Source: Lachnospiraceae bacterium
GTDB taxonomy: Bacteria > Bacillota > Clostridia > Lachnospirales > Lachnospiraceae
Direction of reading: 5' to 3'
Length of the DNA: 18,678 bases
Assembly (NCBI GenBank): GCA_017443685.1
Contig: JAFSYD010000174.1
Coordinates: 1-18,678, forward strand
Part shown: in pieces, positions 8,970-14,967 of the stretch
Position numbering within the stretch: the stretch's first letter is position 1
Layout: the number at the start of each line of letters is the position of its first letter
Made by a program: the position numbers and the translations under genes
The notes under the pieces: generated by a model
Databases searched by the model: none
Seen by the model: only the letters and a program-made list of their open reading frames with translations
Told to the model about the DNA's origin: nothing

Positions 8970-8998
8970 ATTATAATACTTTTGGGGTGAAATGGCAA
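8970..8998 (-). promoter_or_regulatory. Sigma-A promoter of the ABC-gdpP-rplI-dnaB operon
   Basis: Read on the minus strand: TTGCCA (8993-8998), exactly 17 bp, then TATAAT (8970-8975). The -10 is a consensus match and the -35 matches 4 of 6. It lies about 100 nt upstream of the first candidate ORF and about 200 nt upstream of the first ABC gene. No other good promoter is evident before dnaB, so it probably drives the whole run. Confidence 0.75.
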
Positions 8999-9012
8999 AT
9001 TTTAAGACAAGA

Positions 9013-9227
9013 GGGCTGTCACATAATGCTTGATTCAAGCGCCGAGTCTCACTAAATTCCCACTTCGATGCCCTGTTGATCCGCCCTGCGCGGGTAGTCT
9101 CGACATAAGAAGCATCACGAAATCAAAGATTTCTATGCTTCTAAGTCTGCGATTCCTGCTCGTTCGGATCGGTCATCTCGTGCTCATTAAGTGATTCGGC
9201 AATTCATCAAGTATTATGCGACAGCCC
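9013..9227. mobile_element. 215-bp MITE-like element with long imperfect terminal inverted repeats
   Basis: The ends read GGGCTGTCACATAATGCTTGA (9013-9033, + strand) and, on the other strand, the same with two transitions (9207-9227): 19 of 21 identical. Weaker similarity continues inward (GCCGAGTC against GCCGAATC, ACTAAAT against ACTTAAT, then GATG..GATCCG on both sides), so almost the whole element can fold on itself. The centre holds another hairpin, AGAAGCAT/ATGCTTCT enclosing GAAATC/GATTTC (about 9109-9143). There is no credible ORF and I see no clear target duplication. The GGGCTGTC end resembles tips of some insertion sequences, so a non-autonomous transposon is likely. It sits between two same-strand transcription units and could also act as a terminator or structured RNA. 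Confidence 0.6.
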
Positions 9228-9257
9228 CATCCTTAATTTTAAAATATTATCATTTTA

Positions 9258-9472
9258 TCAATTCGCAATGTTTGTTGTTCCCGGCGCTGCCTGCCCTGCA
9301 TCTGCCCCGTCCGCATCCGCCGCATTTGCATTCGCATTACCGGCATCTGCATTCGCTCCGCCCCGGTTGGCTGCCGGTTGTCCGCCTCCGGCATCACCGT
9401 TATCACCGTCATCACCTGCGTCGGCACCCCGCCGCTCTTATTTTCCTCCAACTGTATATCCTCCTTAAACAT
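9258..9472 (-). pseudogene. Frameshifted small low-complexity ORF resembling part of the FecR protein
   Basis: AAGGAGG at 9460-9466 is placed 8 nt before TTG 9449-9451, whose frame begins (L/M)EENKSGG. After a GGGG run (9427-9430) that frame becomes an improbable Met/Arg/Gln-rich string. A shifted frame (9437 to TGA 9258) encodes an Asp/Gly/Ala/Asn-rich stretch with GDDGDNGDAGGGQPAAN and NANANAADADGADA. This closely resembles the low-complexity segment of the FecR protein encoded upstream (GDGDAGGNAAGQPPAANAA, ADANAADANAAQANAA). One extra G would join the start to this frame and give about 64 aa. It may be a decayed partial duplication or a phase-variable gene. A longer alternative start, ATG 9472, has a weak ribosome site. 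Confidence 0.45.
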
Positions 9473-9491
9473 CGCCTCTAATTCTGCTTAC

Positions 9492-9899
9492 CTATGTCAG
9501 TATCGCACGAAGGCCATCCTGTAGTACTTGCGAATAATTGATCCCTCGCTTATCGGCAAGATTCGACATCCACGCCGGTATGGAAACATTTTTACGAACA
9601 GCGTGCGTATCTGTTGCCGCCCGGTAAGCTATCGTATCCACACTGATCAAAGACAAAATGTCATCCTCCGTATGTTGAATATCTTTCTGTGGAGTAGGGG
9701 GTGCAATCTCAAGTCCTTCATCCTCCGCAACCGTCAGCCAGCCTGCCGCTGCATCGGTAATCTGCTCCACCGCATCTTCAAGCGAATTCCCTGTTGTGAT
9801 ACAGCTTGGCAAATCCGGTATTCTGATGTAATACTTCGTTTTGTCTTCATTCGGTGTAAAGACAGCCGTATACGCGTATTTCATTTTATCACTTTTCAT
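9492..9899 (-). CDS. Solitary HicB-like protein
   Basis: HicB proteins are antitoxins with a degenerate RNase-H-like fold and a DNA-binding tail that neutralise the mRNA-cleaving toxin HicA. The N-terminal half shows the family pattern: YAYTAVFTPNED, then YYIRIPDLPSCITTGNSLEDAVEQ, then WLTVAEDEGLEIAPP. The C-terminus (about 102-134, RKNVSIPAWMSNLADKRGINYSQVL) looks like a ribbon-helix-helix/HicB DNA-binding tail. No HicA-like ORF is found on either side, so it is an orphan antitoxin or a stand-alone regulator. Its ATG overlaps the stop of the FecR-domain gene (TGATG), and an alternative ATG lies five codons downstream. It is probably cotranscribed with that gene, an unusual partner. Confidence 0.8.
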   Translation of the reverse strand: MKSDKMKYAYTAVFTPNEDKTKYYIRIPDLPSCITTGNSLEDAVEQITDAAAGWLTVAEDEGLEIAPPTPQKDIQHTEDDILSLISVDTIAYRAATDTHAVRKNVSIPAWMSNLADKRGINYSQVLQDGLRAILT

Positions 9900-12370
9900 C
9901 AGTTATCCGGACTAACGCTTATGCTCATCGTTCCATAACTAACACCTTTTTCCAAATGGAACGAGTATAGATTACCTCCCGGTTCCCCTTCAACGTTAAC
10001 TTGCCTATCGGCTATAACGTTGATGCCCTTATTCGAACCCGAGACTTTGACAAAAATTTCTGTTCCCGCCATTATTTTCGCTTGCTTAATCCCATCAGAA
10101 TCTGTAAACATAAGTCCAACTTCGTTGTTAAAGTAATCTTTGCAATATATACTTTCTATCGATGGATTGCTGCTGCCACCGGCTTGACTGGTTATAACGG
10201 AAATATTAATGTCTCGATTCGCATACGTTGCCGCAACAGTTGCGTCAGTATTCGGCATGGAAAACGAAACCTGATCTCCCGATGTCGAAATCCCCTCCGA
10301 CAAGCTATTCACTGTCACGCTTGTCAACACACCCGCGGAATCATCGATACCGATCGATGCCGCTATAGCGACGGTAACAGTCTCACCCGCCGCAGCCTTT
10401 GCGTCCGAAGGCGAAATAATACTCATGCAATCAAGCGAATCTAATCTCACAGGTTCCCCTGCTGAATCTACCGCCGAGTATTGCGTCGTGATCGCATACT
10501 TCGTTGTCGCCGCAAAAATCGCTACCGCAGACACATTCGCAGCCGGCATTGTGAATGTATTGCTGCTCGATACCGTTACAAAATTCCCGTTGGCATCCTT
10601 GACTTCCCATTGTGAGAGCGCATAGCCGCTGGCGGGCGTTGCGGACAATGTAACCGTCGTACCCTCAGCCGCAGCCGTGGGGCTTGCCGATACCGTACCG
10701 CCCGCGGACGGTGATGCTGCCACGGAAACACTGTATGTCACCGTCTCCGCCTCCGCCTGCGCTTCCGTCACCGTCACCTTGCACGTCGCCGTCTTGCTGC
10801 CGTCTTCCGTCGTAACCGTAATATTCGCCACACCAATACCAACGGCACTGATGGTGCCGCCCGATACCGTTGCGACGCCCGTGCTGTCACTCGCCCACGT
10901 TACCGTTTTGTTCGTCGCATTGTCCGGTGCTACCGTTGCCGTGATCGTCCCGGTCTCGCCTTTCGTCATACTGATTTCCGTCGCGCTCAAGCTTACCCCC
11001 GTTACCGCAACAACGGAACTGCTTGAACTACTGGAGCTGCTCGAACTGCTGGAGCTGCCGGACGAACCACTGCCTATCAGCTGGATACCACCCGATGAAG
11101 TCGTGATCGCTCCGCCTGTCGTTGTCTGCGCTGCACCTGCTGCCTGAGCCTGTGCATCTGCCTGCGCCGCATTGGCCTGTGCCGCGTTGGCATCTGCCGC
11201 ATTGGCATCTGCCCCATTGGCGTTCGCATCCGCATTATTCGCATTGCCTCGGGCAGCATTCGCTGCCGGGGGCTGTCCTGCCGCGTTCCCGCCGGCATCG
11301 CCGTCACCTCCGGCATCATCTCCGCCGTCCCCATCGTCTCCGCCGTCGGCTCCGTCTTCGCCCTCAGCTCCTTCTGCTGCGCCTTCTCCTTCTTCGCCCT
11401 GCTGGTTCCCTTCATCATCATAACCTGCGTCGATCAGCGCCTGTGCCGCCGCCTGGATCGCGGGAATGTCACTTTGCAGCGCTTCTTCCAAAGATGAAAA
11501 TACCGCCTGCTCCGCACGTCCCGAAGCTTCCTGCCGATATGCCGCTGCTTCGCCCGCATTCTCATTCGATCCGGGAACGCTCGCGTTCACCGTCTGCACC
11601 GAGGCCGCGCTTTCCCGCATTTCGCTCTCGCTCCAGCCGGTCTGATCCGATACTTCGTGAAGCGTCTGCTCGTTTTCAACGATCTTCTGCTGCGTCAGCG
11701 GACTTAAGTCTTCAAAAGAAACATCTTCCACCGTAAATAAAATGGACTTCTCACCCTCTTCGTTATTGAAAAAGCAGGTGCGCACGCGCTGTCCGGCATG
11801 AACCACCTGTGTCCGCTGCCCCTGCGTCGTCGGGTTAGTACCCGTCGCCTCAACCTCCCCGGCAGGAACGGTAAGCTCCGTAACACCCGTTGCCGGATCG
11901 TAAAACATCTCAACGACCGTACCGCGGATACCGACGATCAGCGTCTGCGTCTCGATATCACAGGTTTCGTCAGGCCCCAGCTTCGATGTGGAATAGAAGT
12001 AGAGCGACCCTTCCTCTACATTGATCTTCAGATGCTTGTCCTTCTGCTCGAACGCAGCCTTAGACGACACATCCAGCCCTGCTGTCTTCGTATCGTCGAG
12101 CATCAGATCCACACTGCCGTCTTCCGCGGTCGATAACGTATTACCGCTGTGCAGCAGCATATTTTCCCGCAGCGTCATATCGCCGTCAGCGCTGCTTAAC
12201 GACACCCCGCCGACATAGTTTAAGATCTTGATCGTCGTCGCCGTCAGATCATCCTTTTTCTTCGTCGCTAAAAGCAGCGCCACCGCAATTATTACCACGG
12301 CTGCGACCACTCCCGCCACGATCAAAGGCTTCTTCCCTTCCAACTTTGCTTTTTCCTGTAAATCGTTCAT
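9899..12370 (-). CDS. Membrane-anchored FecR-domain protein with low-complexity, poly-Ser, Big2 and B-repeat segments
   Basis: This 823-aa protein is predicted to sit in the membrane with its bulk outside. A short Lys-rich N-terminus is followed by one hydrophobic helix (about 15-35) ending in KKK and lacking a signal-peptidase or lipobox motif. A FecR-like domain spans about 45-200 (GIRGTVVEM at 147-155). An Ala/Glu-rich linker leads to an Asp/Gly then Ala/Asn/Asp/Gln repeat stretch (about 317-415), a Gly/Ser-poly-Ser run (about 433-452), a Big2 Ig-like domain (about 453-535) and an InlB B-repeat-like module (about 545-622). The C-terminal 200 residues are unassigned. There is no LPXTG. FecR domains with Ig repeats suggest envelope sensing or adhesion. 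GAGGTG precedes the ATG, and hicB follows with a one-base overlap. Confidence 0.82.
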   Translation of the reverse strand: MNDLQEKAKLEGKKPLIVAGVVAAVVIIAVALLLATKKKDDLTATTIKILNYVGGVSLSSADGDMTLRENMLLHSGNTLSTAEDGSVDLMLDDTKTAGLDVSSKAAFEQKDKHLKINVEEGSLYFYSTSKLGPDETCDIETQTLIVGIRGTVVEMFYDPATGVTELTVPAGEVEATGTNPTTQGQRTQVVHAGQRVRTCFFNNEEGEKSILFTVEDVSFEDLSPLTQQKIVENEQTLHEVSDQTGWSESEMRESAASVQTVNASVPGSNENAGEAAAYRQEASGRAEQAVFSSLEEALQSDIPAIQAAAQALIDAGYDDEGNQQGEEGEGAAEGAEGEDGADGGDDGDGGDDAGGDGDAGGNAAGQPPAANAARGNANNADANANGADANAADANAAQANAAQADAQAQAAGAAQTTTGGAITTSSGGIQLIGSGSSGSSSSSSSSSSSSSSVVAVTGVSLSATEISMTKGETGTITATVAPDNATNKTVTWASDSTGVATVSGGTISAVGIGVANITVTTEDGSKTATCKVTVTEAQAEAETVTYSVSVAASPSAGGTVSASPTAAAEGTTVTLSATPASGYALSQWEVKDANGNFVTVSSSNTFTMPAANVSAVAIFAATTKYAITTQYSAVDSAGEPVRLDSLDCMSIISPSDAKAAAGETVTVAIAASIGIDDSAGVLTSVTVNSLSEGISTSGDQVSFSMPNTDATVAATYANRDINISVITSQAGGSSNPSIESIYCKDYFNNEVGLMFTDSDGIKQAKIMAGTEIFVKVSGSNKGINVIADRQVNVEGEPGGNLYSFHLEKGVSYGTMSISVSPDN
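11041..11421 (-). repeat. In-frame codon repeats (Asp/Gly, Ala-Asn/Asp, poly-Ser)
   Basis: Inside the FecR-domain gene, about 11330-11150 on the minus strand is built from short units such as GATGCCAATGCGGCA repeated with variation (AANA/ADANA residues). About 11067-11011 is a run of AGC/TCC/AGT/TCA serine codons in nearly 9-bp units. Codon variation shows the runs are old or selected, but such tracts can change length by slippage. Confidence 0.7.
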
Positions 12371-12407
12371 CGGATCACCTCACGTATTATTTGTCCTTTA
12401 AAGTTAC

Positions 12408-12436
12408 ATCATAACACGAATATCGTGTGCTGACAA
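12408..12436 (-). promoter_or_regulatory. Promoter of the FecR-hicB operon with palindrome in spacer
   Basis: The minus strand reads TTGTCA (12431-12436), a 17-bp spacer, then TATGAT (12408-12413). The spacer contains a perfect 6-bp-arm palindrome, ACACGA-ATA-TCGTGT (12414-12428), centred between the two promoter elements. A dimeric regulator bound there would either block polymerase or, in MerR fashion, distort the spacer. The 17-bp spacer is already optimal, which favours a repressor. Confidence 0.65.
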
Positions 12437-12489
12437 CTTTACATATAAACAAAACGTTTTCTTTTCACGAATCCTGCCCCCTTTTTGTA

Positions 12490-12517
12490 TTGTCAAACAA
12501 AACGGAAGTGATATAAT
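12490..12517 (+). promoter_or_regulatory. Promoter of the hybrid histidine kinase gene
   Basis: TTGTCA (12490-12495), a 16-bp spacer and TATAAT (12512-12517) preceded by TG at 12509-12510 give an extended -10. The kinase ATG is 38 nt downstream of the -10, behind a GGGGGG ribosome-binding stretch (12545-12550). The promoter is divergent from the FecR promoter in the same 184-bp gap. Confidence 0.72.
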
Positions 12518-12554
12518 CGGTTTATCAAATCCACTTCATTAAAAGGGGGGACTT

Positions 12555-14162
12555 ATGGCAGACAATTATCTGGAATCCATTAAAGAGTTCGGTTCACAGA
12601 TGCCCGGAGGCTTTTTCATTTATCAGGCGACCGGCGACGGCCAGATCCTGTACGCAAATGACATTGTCTTCGAAATATTCGGCTGTGACACCCTCGAAGA
12701 ATTTAAACAGCTCACCGGGTTCACTTTTGCCGGGCTCGTTCATCCCGATGATCTGGCAAATGTGCAGGCCTCGATTCAGGAGCAGGTCAAAGTCAGCGAC
12801 CACAGCCTTGATTTCGTGGAGTATCGCATCATAAAAAAGGACGGCTCCATCTGCTGGGTGGACGACTACGGACGTATGGTGGACACGAAAGAATACGGCC
12901 CGGTATATTATGTTCTGATCCGCGACATTACGGCTCTTGTTAATGCCAGAAAGGCCCATATGGAAAAGCTTTCCATGGAGCTCGCTCTGGAAAAGGAACG
13001 GCATACGAACGAGGTAAAATCCGCCTTTCTTTTCAACATCAGCCACGACCTGCGCACCCCGATGACCGCGATCAAAGGTTTCACCGACCTCGCTCAGATG
13101 TACATCGACGATCCCCTCCATCTGAAGGAATACTTAAATCTAGTGAACGAATCCACGACCCATCTGATCTCCCTGATTGACGATCTTCTGGAAATGAGCA
13201 AACTTGACTTCGGACACATCGAGATCAACCCGGCGCCGACCGATCTAGGCAAAACGCTGTCCGAAGCCGTCGATCTGTTCCGCGCGGAGGCCGCGAAGAA
13301 AAACCTGACCATCGAGACAGATTTTACCCTTCCCGAAAGGGCGGTGCTGGCTGACGCTTCGAGAATCACACGCATTATGAGCAACCTGCTTTCCAACGCT
13401 GTCAAATTCTCCCATCCGGGCGGCAGGATCATGGTAAGCGCCCGGCAAAAGCAGGTTTCCGAAAGCGGCTACGCGCGGTTTGAATTCACGGTTGCCGACA
13501 ACGGGATCGGAATGTCCGAGGATTTTATCCATAAGATCTACGATGCTTTTGAGCGCGAGGAATCCTCCACCCAGACAGGCTACATCGGAACGGGCCTGGG
13601 TCTTACGATCACGAAGCGGCTTTTGGATGTGATGGGCGGTTCGATCGTGGTCGAGAGCCAAAAAGGGGACGGCTCGACGTTTACCGTCGATCTTCCGTTA
13701 AAATTTGCGGACACGCCGGCAGCGCCCGACACGCTCACGCGCGAAAAGCCGGAAGCAGCCCGCGCCGTTGGCGAACACCGCATCCTGCTTGTGGAAGACA
13801 TCATGATCAACCGAAAGCTCGCGGAAAAAGTTTTAACAGACGCCGGTTTTCTTGTCGAATCGGTGACAGACGGCAGTGACGCCGTGGAAGCGATGAAATC
13901 GCACGAGGAATGGTATTACGATCTGATCCTGATGGACATTCAGATGCCGGTAATGAACGGCTACGAAGCGACGCGGTCGATCCGCGCGATGGGACGGGCG
14001 GATTCCAAACTGATCCCCATCATCGCCCTCTCGGCAAACGCCCGCGAAGAGGACCGGCAGATGAGCATGGACAGCGGAATGAACTCCCACGTCGCAAAAC
14101 CGTTCGATATTGCGCACCTGATCGGTACGATCAACGATCATTTACAGTCAGATGACGCGTGA
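12555..14162 (+). CDS. Cytoplasmic hybrid sensor histidine kinase (PAS-HisKA-HATPase-REC)
   Basis: This 535-aa hybrid kinase has no membrane segment, so it should sense an intracellular or membrane-proximal signal. The PAS domain covers about 15-125 (GQILYANDIVFEIFG, HPDDL, and the PAC-like DITALVNARKAH at 124-135). The dimerisation domain holds the phosphorylated His164 in FLFNISHDLRTPM. The ATPase has an N-box around Asn281, G1 DNGIGM at 315-320 and G2 GTGLGL at 345-350. The C-terminal receiver starts near 409 (LLVEDIMINR) with phosphoacceptor Asp461 in LMDIQMPVMNGYEA and Lys515 in AKPFD. No separate response regulator, Hpt or effector domain is in the window, so its output partner is unknown. 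It is divergent from the FecR gene, an obvious candidate neighbour in function. Confidence 0.94.
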   Translation: MADNYLESIKEFGSQMPGGFFIYQATGDGQILYANDIVFEIFGCDTLEEFKQLTGFTFAGLVHPDDLANVQASIQEQVKVSDHSLDFVEYRIIKKDGSICWVDDYGRMVDTKEYGPVYYVLIRDITALVNARKAHMEKLSMELALEKERHTNEVKSAFLFNISHDLRTPMTAIKGFTDLAQMYIDDPLHLKEYLNLVNESTTHLISLIDDLLEMSKLDFGHIEINPAPTDLGKTLSEAVDLFRAEAAKKNLTIETDFTLPERAVLADASRITRIMSNLLSNAVKFSHPGGRIMVSARQKQVSESGYARFEFTVADNGIGMSEDFIHKIYDAFEREESSTQTGYIGTGLGLTITKRLLDVMGGSIVVESQKGDGSTFTVDLPLKFADTPAAPDTLTREKPEAARAVGEHRILLVEDIMINRKLAEKVLTDAGFLVESVTDGSDAVEAMKSHEEWYYDLILMDIQMPVMNGYEATRSIRAMGRADSKLIPIIALSANAREEDRQMSMDSGMNSHVAKPFDIAHLIGTINDHLQSDDA

Positions 14163-14792
14163 TCAATAGCCGAGCGCATCGTTGACAAGGATCACATGGA
14201 TACGCCCCTCGTGACGGGAGAAACGTGTGATCAAAAACTGGCAGCAGATCGTATCCGGCGATTTACAGTTAAAGCAGGAGCCCGTTTTCGCACAGGGCGT
14301 GGAAAGCCCGAACCGCTGCGCATTGATCGGTGCCGCAACGTTGCGCGCACGCTTCATGGCGCCGTCCACATCATCACATACCTTATTCATTCCGACAATG
14401 AAGATCACCTTCTTCGGTCCCTGCGCGATCGCGGAAACGCGGTTCGCATTGCCGTCGATATTGATGATCACTCCATCCTCGGTGATCGCATTTGCACTCG
14501 CCAAAAAGAAATCCGCATCATAAGCCGCGAGCATCGCCGCGCGTTTGTCCTCTGTCGCGTCACGGTCGATAAAGTTGTATTTTTCATTTTTTACAGCATC
14601 CACAAGCCCGATCTCGTGCACACTCATCGCACCGCCCATCGCAATACTGCTGCCTTCGGGGATCAACGCAAGCGCCTGCTTTAAGGCATCCTCCTTCGTC
14701 GCCGCGTAGTAACCGGTCATATTGCGGGAAGCAAGCCCCTTGATCACCTTCTCCGCCAGCAGCTCATTTCGTTTTGTGATATTCGCATCCAT
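14163..14792 (-). CDS. LUD-domain protein (LutC/YkgG-like), 209 aa
   Basis: The LUD fold is shared with LutC and part of LutB in lactate utilisation, but many stand-alone clostridial members have no proven role. Visible family features are the N-terminal helix with RNELLAEKVIKGL, the GSSIAMGGAMSVHEIGL motif, ADFFLASANAITEDG, NIDGNANRVSA, and a C-terminal Cys-rich segment TPCAKTGSCFNCKSPDTICC (Cys167, 173, 176, 183, 184 counted from the chosen start). The Cys cluster could bind metal or an Fe-S centre; this is inference. I chose ATG 14792 over 14849 because AAAGGAG lies 7 nt upstream of it. The stop codon abuts that of the convergent kinase gene. No lutA or lutB is adjacent. Confidence 0.88.
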   Translation of the reverse strand: MDANITKRNELLAEKVIKGLASRNMTGYYAATKEDALKQALALIPEGSSIAMGGAMSVHEIGLVDAVKNEKYNFIDRDATEDKRAAMLAAYDADFFLASANAITEDGVIINIDGNANRVSAIAQGPKKVIFIVGMNKVCDDVDGAMKRARNVAAPINAQRFGLSTPCAKTGSCFNCKSPDTICCQFLITRFSRHEGRIHVILVNDALGY

Positions 14793-14799
14793 TCGTCTT

Positions 14800-14806
14800 C
14801 TCCTTT
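14800..14806 (-). promoter_or_regulatory. Ribosome binding site fixing the LUD gene start
   Basis: AAAGGAG on the minus strand, 7 nt from the ATG at 14790-14792. The longer frame (ATG 14849) would place its start inside the -10 element at 14848-14853, so it cannot be used from that promoter. Confidence 0.7.
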
Positions 14807-14847
14807 CATTTTGCAAAATCTTTTCGCCCTCTTTCATCAGCTTTTTC

Positions 14848-14853
14848 ATTATA
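14848..14853 (-). promoter_or_regulatory. -10 element of the LUD gene promoter
   Basis: A consensus TATAAT on the minus strand, 55 nt upstream of the chosen start. The -35 at 17 bp (TTTTCG) is weak. It shares the divergent intergenic region with the lipoprotein promoter. Confidence 0.5.
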
Positions 14854-14886
14854 CACGAAAAAAAGATTCCCGAAAACTTTTTATTT

Positions 14887-14919
14887 TTTAAAGTCTGCTT
14901 AAGGTTCGGCGTCTATTCT
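14887..14919 (+). promoter_or_regulatory. Direct-repeat regulator site and -10 upstream of the lipoprotein gene
   Basis: TTTAAA (14887-14892) and CTTAAG (14898-14903) are half-sites separated by 5 nt, an 11-bp period. They are followed 10 nt later by TATTCT (14914-14919), a plausible -10. There is no recognisable -35 at the usual spacing. The geometry matches OmpR-family activator sites, specifically the CiaR pattern NTTAAG-n5-NTTAAG placed 10 bp before a -10 (recalled), with one mismatch in the first half. It suggests two-component control of the downstream gene. Confidence 0.45.
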
Positions 14920-14967
14920 GCTATCAGTTCACAAAGAACCACAACTTCGGGAAAGGAAGTGACTATT

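Noticed and set aside
8864..8998. N-terminal extension of the 31-codon ORF to a TTG at 8998 (76 aa)
   Set aside because: The TTG is part of the -35 hexamer and the frame covers the -10 and the leader hairpin, so it would not be in the transcript.
9268..9468. Plus-strand Ala/Pro/Ser-rich ORF of 66 codons
   Set aside because: It is the complement of the Asp/Gly/Ala/Asn repeat remnant; no promoter or ribosome site on the plus strand.
10677..11147. Long plus-strand ORF inside the FecR-domain gene
   Set aside because: It is antisense to the Big2 and poly-Ser coding region; the hydrophobic Val/Thr/Ala composition is what complementing that region gives.
11150..11330. Possible CRISPR-like array
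   Set aside because: The repeats are short, in frame and encode Ala/Asn/Asp residues with no unique spacers; they are coding low complexity.
12441..12450. AAAACGTTTT palindrome in the divergent gap
   Set aside because: It is a 10-bp perfect dyad of low complexity upstream of the FecR -35; too short and A/T-rich to call a site without further copies.
14793..14849. Longer 228-aa start for the LUD protein
   Set aside because: That ATG overlaps the TATAAT element and lacks a ribosome site, whereas ATG 14792 has AAAGGAG at 7 nt.
14722..14967. Upstream extension of the lipoprotein frame to 14722
   Set aside because: It would run antisense through the LUD gene start and bury the signal peptide; ATG 14968 has a ribosome site and a lipobox in the correct position.
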